Positions 51,152 through 62,669 of a stretch of DNA of 64,000 nucleotides are shown one piece after another (position 1 is the first letter of the stretch; each line of letters opens with the position of its first letter). The position numbers were made by a program, and so were the translations under genes. Source of the stretch: Rhodoferax sediminis (GTDB lineage: Bacteria > Pseudomonadota > Gammaproteobacteria > Burkholderiales > Burkholderiaceae_C); contig NZ_CP035503.1 of assembly GCF_006970865.1 (NCBI RefSeq), positions 3,671,001-3,735,000 on the forward strand, written 5' to 3'. Below the pieces are notes generated by a model that made no database searches, was not told the DNA's origin, and saw only the letters and a list, made by a program, of their open reading frames with translations.

Positions 51152-53023
51152 ATGATCAAGCGCTGGGTGGGCAAGCTGCTCGAAAGGCTGGTGTTGGTGC
51201 CAGCCTTTTTTATTTTGATGGCAGCCGCTGCGGCAGGCTCGCAGGCACAGACGCTGCCGTCCGACGGGGCACCGGCTGCGCCTGCCGGCATCGCGCACGC
51301 ATTCGAGATCGAAATCCAGGCGCCCAAACCCGTGCAGGACTACCTGCTGCGCCACCTTGAACTCCTGCGCTACCAAAGCCTCACCGACCTGGACGCCAGC
51401 GAACTGGCGCGTTTGGTCGGCATGGCCGAGCCGAATGTGCGCGAGCTCATGGGCACCCTGGGCTATTTTTCGCCGGACATCCACCTGGAGTTGCGCGAGA
51501 CGCCGGACAACCCCCGCTCACCGCGCCTGGTCGTCATCACGGTGCAACCCGGTGAGCCGGTCCGGGTGAGCGGCGTCACCTTCGAATTCACCGGTCCGAT
51601 CGCGACCGACGAGGCGGCTGCGGCGCAGCGCCGGGCGATCCAGGCCGGTTGGCTGCTCGGCGCGGGCATGACGTTCACGCAGGCGGCGTGGGACGCCGCC
51701 AAGACGCAGGCGCTGCGCGAACTCACCACCCGGCGCTACCCGGCAGGCCGGCTCTCGAGCACCCGCGCCGACATCGACCCCGAGACGAAGACCGCGCGCC
51801 TGAGCGTGACGCTCGACTCCGGCCCGCTCTATCGGCTGGGCGCCTTGCAGATCAGCGGCACGCAGCGTTACGGCAGCGACCTGGTGCAGCGGCTGGCACG
51901 CCTCGCACCGGGTGCCGACTACGATCAAACCCGGCTGGTCGAGGCGCAGCGACGCCTGACCGACAGTGGCTACTTCGACTCGGCGGTGGTGTCGCTGGAC
52001 ACCACGGGCGACCCGGCCGCAGCACCCGTGCTGGTGCAGGTGCGCGAGGCCAAGCTGAAGAAAATCGTGCTCGGCATCGGCGCCAGCACCGACAGCGGAG
52101 CGCGCCTGTCGGTGGAGCACACGAACCACCAACTGCCCGGCATCGGCTGGCGCGCCGTGTCCAAGCTCTCGCTCGATCGCGTCACCAAGTCGATCGGGAC
52201 CGAGCTCACCGCGCCGCCCGACGACGCCAACTGGCGCTGGGTCACCTCGGCCCTGGTGCAGCGGGAAGAGTCGGGCAGTTTTGAAGTCACCAGCCAGCGC
52301 CTGCGCGCGGGCCGCACCCAAAGCGGCGAGCGCATCGACCGCAGCTACTACCTGCAATACGACCGGGCCCAGCCCAACAATGTGGGTGCCGCCACCACGG
52401 CAGAGGCCCTCAGCGCCAACTACGCCTGGACCCAGCGCAATTTTGACGCCCTGCCCTTCCCCTCCCGCGGCTACGGGCTGGGGGTGGAACTGGGCGGCGG
52501 CGTCACGCTGGGCGCAGACCGGCAACCGTTCGTGCGCACCGATATCCGCTGGCTGGGCTATGTACCGCTGGCCAGCAGCAAAGACGGAACCCCCGCATCG
52601 ATGCGGGCCGGGCGCATCGAACTGCGGGCCGAGGGCGGCGCCGTGCTGGCGCGTGAGCAGGCCAATCTGCCGAGCACCCAGCTGTTCCTGACCGGCGGCG
52701 GCACCACGGTGCGCGGCTACGACTACCGCAGCATTGGCAGCGTCTTGCCCAATGGGCAAACTGCGGCCGGGCGTTACCTCGCGGTGGGCAGCGTTGAATG
52801 GCAGCACCCCATCACCGTCAACGACCGGCTCACCGACTGGGAGAGCACCGTTTTCGTCGATGCAGGTGCCGTTGCCGACAAACCGGCCGAGCTCCGGGGC
52901 AAGGTGGGCATCGGCGCCGGCGTGCGCTGGAAAAGCCCGGTGGGGCCGCTGCAGATGGACCTGGCGTATGGCGTGGCCGTCAGGCGCCTGCGCCTGCACC
53001 TGAGCGTGGGGTTTACCTTCTGA
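51152..53023 (+). CDS. tamA: Outer-membrane translocation and assembly protein TamA (Omp85 family)
   Basis: 623 residues. Signal peptide to SQAQT, then POTRA-like domains (residues about 50-290), then a C-terminal 16-strand barrel of the BamA type with the usual end-strand text (VGIGAGVRWKSPVGPLQMDLA, ending LHLSVGFTF). The terminal Phe is typical of outer-membrane barrels. With TamB it moves lipids or autotransporter proteins across the envelope. It ends with TGATG, directly coupled to tamB. Confidence 0.92.
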   Translation: MIKRWVGKLLERLVLVPAFFILMAAAAAGSQAQTLPSDGAPAAPAGIAHAFEIEIQAPKPVQDYLLRHLELLRYQSLTDLDASELARLVGMAEPNVRELMGTLGYFSPDIHLELRETPDNPRSPRLVVITVQPGEPVRVSGVTFEFTGPIATDEAAAAQRRAIQAGWLLGAGMTFTQAAWDAAKTQALRELTTRRYPAGRLSSTRADIDPETKTARLSVTLDSGPLYRLGALQISGTQRYGSDLVQRLARLAPGADYDQTRLVEAQRRLTDSGYFDSAVVSLDTTGDPAAAPVLVQVREAKLKKIVLGIGASTDSGARLSVEHTNHQLPGIGWRAVSKLSLDRVTKSIGTELTAPPDDANWRWVTSALVQREESGSFEVTSQRLRAGRTQSGERIDRSYYLQYDRAQPNNVGAATTAEALSANYAWTQRNFDALPFPSRGYGLGVELGGGVTLGADRQPFVRTDIRWLGYVPLASSKDGTPASMRAGRIELRAEGGAVLAREQANLPSTQLFLTGGGTTVRGYDYRSIGSVLPNGQTAAGRYLAVGSVEWQHPITVNDRLTDWESTVFVDAGAVADKPAELRGKVGIGAGVRWKSPVGPLQMDLAYGVAVRRLRLHLSVGFTF

Positions 53024-56000
53024 TGAAGCCGCGCCGCGTCATTTTGTGGCTGGTACTGGCGCCGCTGCTCGTGGTGGCCGGCCTGCTGTCGGCCCTGTGG
53101 GTCTGGACCGGCACCGACACTTCGCTGGCCAGCGCGCTGCAGCAGGCATCGCGCTATTTGCCGGCCGGGCAAACCTTGATTGCCGAGGAGGTGCAGGGTT
53201 CCGTGCGCCGGGGTGGGCGCATCGGACGCCTGCGCTGGGAAAGCAAGGGGCTGGTCGTCGAAGCCCGCCAGATCGAGCTGGCCTGGCAGCCGGCGGCCTT
53301 GCTGCAATGGCGGTTGCAGCTGGACACGGTGCACATCGCGCAGCTCGACATCGACGACCAGAATCCGGCCGCAGCCACCGCGCCGCCGCAAAGCGTCGTA
53401 CTGCCGTTTCAGGTGGGGCTGGCGTTTGCCATCGATGCGCTGCACTGGAACGGGTCGCCTGCGGTGCAGGCCAGTGGCCTGTCGGGCCGCTACCGGTTTG
53501 ACGGCAGCCGCCACGAATTGAGCGTGGACACTGTCCAGGTGGCAGCCGGCCGGTACCGCGCCCAAGCCAGTTTGCTGGCGCGCGCGCCGTTGATGCTGGC
53601 GCTGCAAGTGCACGGCACGTTGACCGCCCCCGTGCCGGGCAGCACCCAGGCCTTGCCGCTGGTGGCGGATGCCTCTGCGAGCGGCCAGCTTGCGGGCCCG
53701 GATGCCCTGCTGAGCGTACAGGCCCTGCTGCAGCCGGCGCCCTCTGCTGCCCCGCCTGCCGCCGGGAGTGCGGCCCGCCAAGCCATGCAGGCCACGGTGT
53801 CAGCGCAAATCAGCCCGTGGGCGACGCAACCCGTGGCCCGTGCCGATGCGACGTTCAGCGACCTGAACCTCGCCGTGCTGTGGCCCGAGGCACCCCAGAC
53901 CTTGCTCACGGGAAGTGCGCAGGTGCAGCCCGACGGCAACGGCTGGCGGGGCCAGGGGCGCGTTGCCAATCGGCTGAGCGGGCCCTGGGACAAGGGCCGC
54001 CTGCCGCTGGACAGCGCGCAGGGCCAGGTCCGCTTTGACGCCGGCCAGTGGCGCATTGAATCGCTCACCGCCGGCCTTGGGGGCGGACGCCTGCAGATGC
54101 AGGGTCAATTTGCCGGCTCTGCCGCGGCGGGCGCTGCGCCCGGCTGGCAAGGCCGTGCACAGCTGCAAAACATCAACCCCGCGGCGCTGTACTCGTCGCT
54201 GGCCGCTGCGCGGCTGGATGGCAAGCTGGACGCCAGGGCAGTGGGCCAGGCCATTGCGTTCGACGCGCAGTTGCAGCCATCGGGCAAGCAGCCCGCTGCA
54301 TCACGCCTGCAGGGCCTGCATTTGCGCAGCGCGTCAGCCCGGGGGCAATGGTCCGGTGGCACGCTGCGCCTGCAAACCCTGAGTGTGCAGACAGACGACG
54401 CCTTGCTGCAAGGCCAGGCGGATGTGCAACTGGCCAGCAAGGCGAGCCGCGGCCAACTGCATTTGAGCGTGCCGGGCGGGCAGGCCGATATCGCCGGCCA
54501 TCTCAGCGCGCAGGCGGGCGCCGGCGACTTTGCGCTGCACCTGGCCGATGCCGGCAAGGCCTCGCGCTGGCTGGCGAAGCTGCCCGGCCTGCCCCCATCC
54601 CTCTCAAGCACGTCGGTGCAGGGCCACGGGGAGCTCACGGGCCGCTGGCAGGGTGGCTGGCAACACCAGGGTGCGCAACTGATGTTGCAGGCCGCATTGC
54701 GCGTGCCCCGGATGGACCTGCGGACCCACGATCAAACGCCTGAGCAGGCGCTGCACCTGAGTGAACTTAGTGCCGATCTGGCGGGGCGCCTCGACGCGCT
54801 GAACCTGCACGCCAGCGGCGGGCTGCAAACGGGCACGCGCCGCTTCAACCTGCAAACCCAGGCCAGCGGGGGTCGTGGCAGCCATGGCGACTGGCAGGCA
54901 CGGATCCAGTCGGCCACGCTGCAGGCGCAGAACAGCCCGCAACCGGGCCACTGGACGGTGCAGCTGCGCGAGCCGCTCGCCATCGGCTGGACCCCCGGCA
55001 GCGGCGCAGGCACGCTTGGCGCGGGCGAGGCCAGCTTGAGCAGTCCGCTGCCGGGCGCGGCCACGCTCAGCTGGCAACCCGTGCACTGGCGCGTTGACGG
55101 GCCCCGAAGCGAACTCCAGACGCGGGGCCAGTTGCGGGCGCTGCCTCTGGCCTGGCTCGACCTGCTCGGCAGCGAACCACTGGCCAGGCTGGGCCTGCGC
55201 GGCACCATGCTGCTGGACGGGGACTGGGATGTGCAGGCCGCCGACACCCTCAAGCTGCGGGCCTCGCTGGTGCGGCGCAGCGGCGACATCCGTGTCCAGG
55301 CCGATGAAAATGTCGCCGTCAAAGGAAGCATCAGCGCGCTGCAAGGCATTGACGCGGGCGTGCGGCAAGCCTCCATCACCGTGACGGCCGATGGCGAGGC
55401 CCTGCAGGGCGCCCTGCGCTGGGACAGCGAGCGCGCGGGGCAGGTCCAGGCCGACTTCGCTACCCGGCTCAGCCGCGGCAACGCGCACACGGGCGAGGGC
55501 TGGCGCTGGCCGGCCGATGCGCCCCTGACAGGCAACGTACGGGCGCGGTTGCCGCAGGTCGGCGTCTGGTCGGTGCTGGCGCCGCCGGGCTGGCGCGTGC
55601 GCGGCACGCTGGACGCCAACGTCGCCCTGGCCGGAACCCGCGCGTCGCCACAATGGAGCGGCACCTTGACGGCCGACGACCTGGCGCTGCGCTCGGTGGT
55701 CGATGGCATCGAATTCAGCAACGGCAGGCTGCGCGCCGGCTTCACCGGCCAGCGCATGGACATCCAGGAATTCAGCCTGCAAGGCGCCAGTGCGGGCGCC
55801 AGCAGCGGCGGCCAGGTCACGCTCAAGGGTTTCGCCGAATGGCTGCCGGACAGCACTTCCGCGAAGCCCGGTCTGTCCAAAATCCGCATGGCGCTGCAGG
55901 CACAGGCGCAAAGCCTGCGCGTCCTGTCCCGCGCTGATCGGCGCTTGACCGTTTCGGGGGCACTGCAAGCCAGGTTGAGCGACGCCACGCTGGAGATCCG

Positions 56001-56895
56001 CGGCGCGCTCAGGGCCGATCAGGCGCTGTTTGTCGTGCCTGACGATACGGCGCCGACGCTAGGCAGCGACGTGGTGGTCAAATCCTCCAGCAAGAGTGCG
56101 GCGCAGGGCGCCGCTCGCGGCCCCGAGAACGCGGCCGCCCCACCCGCCGCAGCCCCGCCCGGGTCGCGCCTCGCAACCGACGTGGCGGTCACACTGGATC
56201 TGGGTCCCGACTTTCACGTGCGGGGCCGCGGACTCGACACGCGGCTCGCGGGCACGCTGCAGCTCGCCAGTGCCGGCAACACGCAAGCACCACCCCGGCT
56301 TACCGGCGAAGTGAGCACCGTGCGTGGCAGCTACAAGGCCTATGGCCAGCAGCTGGACATCGAGGAAGGCGTGCTGCGCTTTACCGGCCCCTATGACAAC
56401 CCGGCGCTCGACATTCTGGCCATCCGGCCGAATCTGACCGTGCGCGTCGGCGTGCAAATCAGCGGCACGGCGCTGTCGCCGCGCATCCGCCTGTACGCCG
56501 ACCCCGACCTGCCCGACGCAGAAAAGCTGGCGTGGCTGGTGCTCGGCCATTCGGGCGCCGAAGGCGGCGCCGAAACCGTGATGCTGCAGCAGGCCGCCTT
56601 GGCCCTGCTGGGCGGCAACGGCAAAGGCTTGTCCGGCGGCCTGGCGCAGTCCCTCGGCCTGGATGAATTGTCGTTTCGGGGCGCCGCCAGCAACGCCGAC
56701 GGCAGCAGCTCCGCCGCGGCCGTCACGCTCGGCAAGCGGCTGTCACGCGGCTTTTATGTGGCCTACGAGCGCAGCCTGGCCGGCGCAGTGGGCACGTTCT
56801 CCATCTTCTACGATCTGTCGCGGCGCTTTACCCTGCGCGCGCAGACAGGCGATCGAAGCGCGATCGACCTGATTTTCACGGTGCCGTACGACTGA
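53023..56895 (+). CDS. tamB: Translocation and assembly module protein TamB
   Basis: 1290 residues. N-terminal membrane anchor (ILWLVLAPLLVVAGLLSALW), a very long beta-helical middle rich in Gln, Leu, Gly and Ala that forms a hydrophobic groove across the periplasm, and a conserved C-terminal DUF490 domain (GEVSTVRGSYKAYGQQLDIE, GPYDNPALDILAIRP, DLPDAEKLAWLVLGH). Recent work on this family supports phospholipid transport to the outer membrane. Its ATG overlaps the tamA stop by one base. Confidence 0.93.
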   Translation: MKPRRVILWLVLAPLLVVAGLLSALWVWTGTDTSLASALQQASRYLPAGQTLIAEEVQGSVRRGGRIGRLRWESKGLVVEARQIELAWQPAALLQWRLQLDTVHIAQLDIDDQNPAAATAPPQSVVLPFQVGLAFAIDALHWNGSPAVQASGLSGRYRFDGSRHELSVDTVQVAAGRYRAQASLLARAPLMLALQVHGTLTAPVPGSTQALPLVADASASGQLAGPDALLSVQALLQPAPSAAPPAAGSAARQAMQATVSAQISPWATQPVARADATFSDLNLAVLWPEAPQTLLTGSAQVQPDGNGWRGQGRVANRLSGPWDKGRLPLDSAQGQVRFDAGQWRIESLTAGLGGGRLQMQGQFAGSAAAGAAPGWQGRAQLQNINPAALYSSLAAARLDGKLDARAVGQAIAFDAQLQPSGKQPAASRLQGLHLRSASARGQWSGGTLRLQTLSVQTDDALLQGQADVQLASKASRGQLHLSVPGGQADIAGHLSAQAGAGDFALHLADAGKASRWLAKLPGLPPSLSSTSVQGHGELTGRWQGGWQHQGAQLMLQAALRVPRMDLRTHDQTPEQALHLSELSADLAGRLDALNLHASGGLQTGTRRFNLQTQASGGRGSHGDWQARIQSATLQAQNSPQPGHWTVQLREPLAIGWTPGSGAGTLGAGEASLSSPLPGAATLSWQPVHWRVDGPRSELQTRGQLRALPLAWLDLLGSEPLARLGLRGTMLLDGDWDVQAADTLKLRASLVRRSGDIRVQADENVAVKGSISALQGIDAGVRQASITVTADGEALQGALRWDSERAGQVQADFATRLSRGNAHTGEGWRWPADAPLTGNVRARLPQVGVWSVLAPPGWRVRGTLDANVALAGTRASPQWSGTLTADDLALRSVVDGIEFSNGRLRAGFTGQRMDIQEFSLQGASAGASSGGQVTLKGFAEWLPDSTSAKPGLSKIRMALQAQAQSLRVLSRADRRLTVSGALQARLSDATLEIRGALRADQALFVVPDDTAPTLGSDVVVKSSSKSAAQGAARGPENAAAPPAAAPPGSRLATDVAVTLDLGPDFHVRGRGLDTRLAGTLQLASAGNTQAPPRLTGEVSTVRGSYKAYGQQLDIEEGVLRFTGPYDNPALDILAIRPNLTVRVGVQISGTALSPRIRLYADPDLPDAEKLAWLVLGHSGAEGGAETVMLQQAALALLGGNGKGLSGGLAQSLGLDELSFRGAASNADGSSSAAAVTLGKRLSRGFYVAYERSLAGAVGTFSIFYDLSRRFTLRAQTGDRSAIDLIFTVPYD

Positions 56896-56939
56896 GCGCC
56901 CCGGGCCCACCCGCCTGCTGGCCCTACAATTCCGGCTGT

Positions 56940-57014
56940 CTCCTCGTAGTTCAATGGATAGAACGGGTGCCTCCTAAGCGCCAGATACAGGTCCGATTCC
57001 TGTCGAGGGGACCA
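56940..57014 (+). tRNA. tRNA-Arg (anticodon CCU)
   Basis: A full cloverleaf folds: acceptor 5' half CTCCTCG with CGAGGGG, D-stem GTTC/GAAC, anticodon stem GGTGC/GCGCC with loop CTCCTAA (anticodon CCT), T-stem ACAGG/CCTGT. A73 and an encoded CCA follow. The T-loop reads TCCGATT instead of the usual TTCGAAT, a small deviation. Acceptor pair 1-72 is C-G, and one wobble pair lies at 2-71. No integrase is nearby. Confidence 0.88.
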
Positions 57015-57080
57015 GGACCTGGCGTGACACCCGGTTGCATGGGAAATCAACCTCTAGCCCTTACCAGTCGGGCGTGGGTT

Positions 57081-57097
57081 GCTATTTTTCCCATAGC
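57081..57097. repeat. Perfect GCTAT-N7-ATAGC 17-mer, intergenic
   Basis: GCTATTTTTCCCATAGC between tRNA-Arg and the EamA gene. Confidence 0.8.
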
Positions 57098-57144
57098 AAA
57101 TTCGCGCCCCCCCTTCAACCCCTCCTCCAGCCCGACATTGCCCC

Positions 57145-58032
57145 ATGGCATCTCTTGCATCATCCCGGCGCGGCGCACTGTCTGCGCTGCTCGCCACCAT
57201 CCTGATCTGGGCGTACAGCTGGGTCGTGATGAAGCAGGTGCTGGCGCATGCCGGGCCACTCGACTTCGCGGCGCTGCGCTATCTGCTCGGCGCGGCAGTG
57301 CTGTTTGCGGCGCTGCTGCTCGCACGACAATCCCTGCGGCCACCGCCGCTGTTGCCAACGGTGTTGATCGGGCTGTGCCAGACCGCCGCGTTTCAGGGGC
57401 TGGAACAACTGGCGTTGCTGGGCGGCGGCGCGGGCCACGTGGCGCTTCTGGCCTACACCATGCCGTTCTGGGCGGTACTGCTGGCGTGGCTGCTGCTCGG
57501 CGACAAGCCGAGTGCGCGCCACTGGCTCGGCCTGGCGCTCGCTGCACTCGGGCTCTTGTGCATCATCGCGCCATGGCACGCCATGGGCAGCGTCGTGAGT
57601 ACCACGCTGGCGATTGCCGGTGGTGCCGCCTGGGCCGCGGGCACCGTGCTCAGCAAGCGCCTGTTCCGCCGGCAGCAAAGCGTCTCCGTGCTGGGTCTTA
57701 CCGCGTGGCAGATGCTGATCGGTGGCGGCGCGCTCGGCCTCGTCGCACTGGCGGTGCCGCAACGGCCGATCGAGTGGGACTGGCCGTTCATCGGCGCGCT
57801 CGCCTACAGCGCCGTGCTGGCGTCGAGCCTGGCGTGGTGGCTGTGGGCGATCGTGCTGCAACGACTGTCCACCACAGCCGCCAGCGTGTCCAGCCTGGGC
57901 GTGCCGATCGTCAGCGTGCTGCTGGCGTGGCTGATCCTGCATGAGCAGCCGTCGGCCATGGAGTTGCTCGGCATCGTTTTCGTTCTACTGGGGTTGGTGG
58001 CCGTCAGCGGCGTGGGGGCGCGGCAACGCTGA
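57145..58032 (+). CDS. EamA-family drug/metabolite transporter
   Basis: 295 residues, ten hydrophobic helices in two EamA repeats (each starting with text like LLATILIWAYSWVVMKQV and LAIAGGAAWAAGTVLSKR). No substrate can be assigned. The ATG at 57145 gives the normal family start. A perfect 14-bp palindrome (CAAGGGCGCCCTTG, 58042-58055) lies 10 bp after the stop and may be a weak terminator. Confidence 0.87.
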   Translation: MASLASSRRGALSALLATILIWAYSWVVMKQVLAHAGPLDFAALRYLLGAAVLFAALLLARQSLRPPPLLPTVLIGLCQTAAFQGLEQLALLGGGAGHVALLAYTMPFWAVLLAWLLLGDKPSARHWLGLALAALGLLCIIAPWHAMGSVVSTTLAIAGGAAWAAGTVLSKRLFRRQQSVSVLGLTAWQMLIGGGALGLVALAVPQRPIEWDWPFIGALAYSAVLASSLAWWLWAIVLQRLSTTAASVSSLGVPIVSVLLAWLILHEQPSAMELLGIVFVLLGLVAVSGVGARQR

Positions 58033-58147
58033 TCCCGCCTGCAAGGGCGCCCTTGTGCGCACGATTCCTGTCGGGAGACCACGCATCGTGGCTTGGCCTC
58101 ATTCAGCATGAAATAGTGCTGACGCCCTTATCCACCCTGCACATATC

Positions 58148-58164
58148 GCTATATTTTCAGGAGC
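58148..58164. repeat. Degenerate 17-mer upstream of the livF stop
   Basis: GCTAT-N7-GGAGC, two mismatches to the consensus, between convergent genes. Confidence 0.35.
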
Positions 58165-58169
58165 GACCG

Positions 58170-58894
58170 CTACAATCCCAGATAAGCCTGCTGCACCGCC
58201 GGGTCATCGATCAGGTCTTTGGCCAGCCCGCTGTGCACGACCCGGCCGGTTTCCATCACGTAGCCGCGGTCGGCGCCCGATAGCGCGAGCTGCACGTCCT
58301 GCTCGACCAGCAGCACGGTGACGCCGTCGCGCTGGATGGCGGCCAGCACCTCCATCAGCTGGTCCACCACGACGGGGGCCAGGCCCAGGCTCATTTCATC
58401 GACCATCATCAGCACCGGCGCGGCCATCAGCGCGCGCGCCATCGCGCACATCTGCTGCTCGCCGCCCGACATGCTGCCGGCCAGCTGGCGCCGGCGCTCG
58501 GCCAGGCGCGGCAGCAGCGCATACATCTTGTCGAGGTCGCGCGCGACGGCCGCCTTGTCGTGGCGCCGGTAGCCGCCCATCAGCAGGTTGTCCTGCACGG
58601 TCATGCGGTCGAACAGCTGGCGCCCTTCGGGCACTTGCACCAGCCCCAGGCCGAACACCTCATCGGGCGTCATGCCGGCGAGTTCCTGCCCGTTCAGGAC
58701 GATGCTGCCGGTGCAGGGCAGCATGCGCGACAGCGCGCGCAGCAGCGTCGTCTTGCCGGCCCCGTTGCTGCCGACCAGCGCCACCATCTCCGCCGGATAC
58801 ACCTCCAGCGCCACCTCATGCAGCACGGGCATGCCGCCGTAGCCGGCGCCGAGGTTTTCGACCTTCAACAAGGGAGTGCGGCCTGCAGGAGCGC

Positions 58895-58898
<4 letters not shown>
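58170..58898 (-). CDS. livF: Branched-chain amino acid ABC transporter ATP-binding protein LivF
   Basis: 242 residues. Walker A GSNGAGKTTLLRALS, signature SMSGGEQQMCAMARALM, Walker B VLMMVDEMSLGLAP. The N-terminal LLKVENLGAGYGGMPVL is typical of LivF. It powers import with LivG. Overlaps livG by 4 bp; last gene of the livKHMGF operon. Confidence 0.93.
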
Positions 58899-59625
<727 letters not shown>

Positions 59626-59629
<4 letters not shown>

Positions 59630-60573
59630 AGACGGTGTGCCCGGATGTTTTCGCTGAAATAGCGCCAGCCGGTTTTCCGAAAGCGCCTGAACATGTCTGC
59701 CAGGCCGCGCGGCATCAGCACCACGGCCGCAACAATCACGATGCCGAAGAACAGGCCGGCGATGCTGGTCACCTCGCTCGACAGGAATTCTGAAATGGCC
59801 GACAGTGACAGCGCCCCGACGATGGGCCCCAGCACCGTGCCCGCGCCGCCGAACACGGCCATGATGATCATCTTCACGTTCAGGCTGATGTCAAACGCGC
59901 TGTCCGGGTCCAGAAAGGTGATCCAGTAGGCGTGGATGCCGCCTGCCAGCGCGCTGAAAATGCCTGAGAGCGCAAACGCCATGACCTTGTACAGCGTGGT
60001 GTTCACGCCCATGACGGCCGCGCCCTCCTCGTTCTCGCGAATCGCGATCAGCCCGAAGCCGAAGCGGCTGCGCGTGAGCCAGAAGATGGTCAGCGTTGCG
60101 ATGACGAGCAGGCCCAGCGACAACTCGTAGAACAGCCGGTCGTTGTTCAGCGGCGGCAACACCAGGCCAATGTTCTGGCCCGCCAGCGGAATGTTGGAAA
60201 CAATGGCTGCCATGACCTGCGACAGCGCCAGCGTGGCAATCGCAAAGTAATGGCCCTTGAGGCGCAGCACGGGAATCCCCAGCAGCACGGCAAAGACCAC
60301 CGCCAGCACCACGCCGAACACCATGCCGACCTCGAATGGCAAATGCCACTGCACCATGGCGATGGCCACGCCGTAGGCGCCCAGTCCGTAAAACACGGAA
60401 TTGCCGAACGAGGCGTACCCGGTGTAGCCGCCGATGATGTTCCAGCCCTGCGCAAGCACGGCCAGCAGCAGTGCGTTGATGCCGAACTGGATCAGCACGT
60501 CCGAGCCATACCAGGGCACGCCCGCGAGCACCAGCACCGCGGCCCCAATCAAACCGATGTGCCACGCCTTCAT
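59626..60573 (-). CDS. livM: Branched-chain amino acid ABC transporter permease LivM
   Basis: 315 residues from MKAWHIGLIG. About eight to ten hydrophobic helices; conserved NIIGGYTGYASFGNSVFYGLGAYGV, RLKGHYFAIATLALSQVM, and the coupling EAA-like segment AIRENEEGAAVMGVN, which contacts the ATPases. The open frame extends upstream into livH antisense text; the ATG in an ATGA overlap with livH fixes the start. Confidence 0.93.
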
Positions 60574-61433
60574 GCGGTTTTCCCCAGCAGGCCGGTGGGC
60601 CGCACGATCAAGACCAGCACCAGGATGCCGAAGCTGGCAACGTCGGCGAAAGTGGGGCCGATGTACAGGGTCGTCAACGACTCCACGATGCCGAGGAACA
60701 GCCCACCGACAATGACGCCCAGCGGGTTGTCCAGCCCGCCGATGATGGCGATGGCAAACGACTTGGCGGTGAGCGAGGCCCCGATGTACGGGTTGATCTG
60801 CGACACCGTGCCATACAGCCCGCCGGCCGCGCCGGCCAGCGCGATGCCGATGGCGAAGGTCACGGCGTACAGGTGCCGTGGCTCGACGCCGTACAGGCGC
60901 GCCGCAACCAGGTTCTGCGCCGTGGCACGGATCGCGCGCCCGAGCCGCGTGTGCAGCAAAAACAGCCACATGCCCAGCGTCAGCACAATCGCCATGCAGA
61001 ACGCGCCGAGCCGCGCCACCGGCAGCACCACCGGCCCCCACTGCAGGCTGTTACCGGCATAGGGTGGGTTGATGGTGCGGAAGTCCGCCGAAAACGCCAG
61101 TTGCGCAAGGTAGGTCAGCACCACTTCCAGGCCGAAGGTGATCAAGAGGGTGTTGAACATCGGCGCCCGCACAATCAGATTCAGCAGCCCGCGCTGCAGC
61201 GCGTAGCCGAGTGCGAACATGACGACGGCGGTAATGGGCAGCCCCAGGAACGGGTCGATGTGCAGGTAGGTGTACAGATGCCAGGACACATAGGCACCCA
61301 GCATGATGAAGGCGCCGTGCGCCAGGTTCACGATATTGAGTACCCCCCAGACCAGGGCCAGGCCGAGCGCCATGACGGCGTACAGCCCGCCGAGGAGAGT
61401 ACCGTTGACGAGGATTTGTGCGAGCAGATCCAC
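60570..61433 (-). CDS. livH: Branched-chain amino acid ABC transporter permease LivH
   Basis: 287 residues. Hydrophobic helices with the LivH start text VNGTLLGGLYAVMALGLALVWG, ALNIVNLAHG-like VLNIVNLAHGAFIMLGAYVSW, and the coupling segment LGRAIRATAQNLVAARLYGV. It forms the membrane channel with LivM. It follows livK after 24 bp. Confidence 0.93.
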   Translation of the reverse strand: MDLLAQILVNGTLLGGLYAVMALGLALVWGVLNIVNLAHGAFIMLGAYVSWHLYTYLHIDPFLGLPITAVVMFALGYALQRGLLNLIVRAPMFNTLLITFGLEVVLTYLAQLAFSADFRTINPPYAGNSLQWGPVVLPVARLGAFCMAIVLTLGMWLFLLHTRLGRAIRATAQNLVAARLYGVEPRHLYAVTFAIGIALAGAAGGLYGTVSQINPYIGASLTAKSFAIAIIGGLDNPLGVIVGGLFLGIVESLTTLYIGPTFADVASFGILVLVLIVRPTGLLGKTA

Positions 61434-61457
61434 CTGAAGTTCCGACCGGCTGGGGGC

Positions 61458-62669
61458 TTAACGCGCGTTCCAGGCCGGCATCGGATACTTCGGCTGCTTC
61501 ACAAATCCCTTGGCGCCGTAGATTTCCGCCAGACTGTCACCCTGCACCTGGATCACCACCTGGGGCAGATTGATCTGGCCATTCGCGGCAAATGCGATCG
61601 GACCGTACAGGCTGTCGAATTTGACCTTGGCCAGCGCATCGCGCACCTTTTGCGGCTCGATGCTGCCGGCGTCTTCCATCGCCTGCACCAGTGCTTCGAC
61701 GTCAGCCACACCGGAGGCGGCGTGGTAATCGGGGTCGTAACCGAACTTGGCCTTGTATTCCTTGGCGAACTGCGCCGCATCGCCGAACCAGCGGTCTTTC
61801 AATGCCGGCGTCGGCAGCCATGCGGTCATGCCGAACGCATAGTCGGCATCCTTGCCCAGCGCCTTGCGGAAGTCCTCGCTCGGCACGCCCACCGTGAATG
61901 AATACATCTTGGGTGCGACGGCCAGGCTCTTGGCCTGGCGCACGAAATTCAGGATCTCGGTTTCGTGGCCCGCTACCAGCACCACGTCGACGTTCTTGCT
62001 CTTGATCTGCGACAGCAGCGAATTGAAGTCGCTGGTGTTGCTGCTGTAGCGTTCATCCATCACCACGTCGAAGCCGGCCTTCTTCAGCATCGGCCGCGTG
62101 CCTTCCGCCACGGACACGTCGAAGGCGTCGTCGGCGTACAGCAGCGCCACGGTTTTGGGCGGCGTCTTGAGCGCCTTCAGCATGTCGATGGTGCTGCCGA
62201 AATAGTTGCTGGCCGGCGCCAGCGTGCCGAAGACGTACTTGAAATTACGCGCGAAGATCTGGTCCGAGGCGCCGCCGCCCTGCACCATCGGCACCTTGTA
62301 TTTTTCCGACACGGCCGAGTCGGCCAGCGCGAAATTGCTGGCGAACGGGCCCAGCAGCAGATTGACCTTGTCCTGCGACACCAGTTGCGTGTACTGGCGC
62401 ACGCTCAGGTTCACGTCGGACTGGTTGTCGTACAGCTTGAGCGCGAGCTTGTGCGACTGGCCTGTAATTTTGACACCGCCCGCCGCATTGATCTTGTCGA
62501 TGGCGAGTTGATAGGCATCGCGGTAATAGCGGCCGGTGTTGGCGACCGGGCCAGTCAACTGCACCGAGGCGCCCAGGACGACATCCTGGGCCAGTGCCGC
62601 ACCTGCGGGAGCCGCGGCAATGCAGGCGGCGAGAAGACTGAACAGCAGGCGCGAACGGTTTAGCGACAT
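61458..62669 (-). CDS. livK: Branched-chain amino acid (or amide/aromatic) ABC transporter substrate-binding protein
   Basis: 403 residues from the ATG with AAAGGATG upstream. A signal peptide ends at ALAQDVV; the mature part is a type I periplasmic binding fold ([52 protein letters not shown] [17 protein letters not shown]). These systems also import other compounds such as amides or aromatic acids, so leucine/isoleucine/valine is the default, not proven. First gene of the liv operon. Confidence 0.88.
   Translation of the reverse strand: MSLNRSRLLFSLLAACIAAAPAGAALAQDVVLGASVQLTGPVANTGRYYRDAYQLAIDKINAAGGVKITGQSHKLALKLYDNQSDVNLSVRQYTQLVSQDKVNLLLGPFASNFALADSAVSEKYKVPMVQGGGASDQIFARNFKYVFGTLAPASNYFGSTIDMLKALKTPPKTVALLYADDAFDVSVAEGTRPMLKKAGFDVVMDERYSSNTSDFNSLLSQIKSKNVDVVLVAGHETEILNFVRQAKSLAVAPKMYSFTVGVPSEDFRKALGKDADYAFGMTAWLPTPALKDRWFGDAAQFAKEYKAKFGYDPDYHAASGVADVEALVQAMEDAGSIEPQKVRDALAKVKFDSLYGPIAFAANGQINLPQVVIQVQGDSLAEIYGAKGFVKQPKYPMPAWNAR

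Noticed and set aside
56940..57144. tRNA-Arg as an integration site
   Set aside because: No integrase gene or repeated tRNA 3' end is visible downstream; the next genes are an ordinary transporter and the liv operon.
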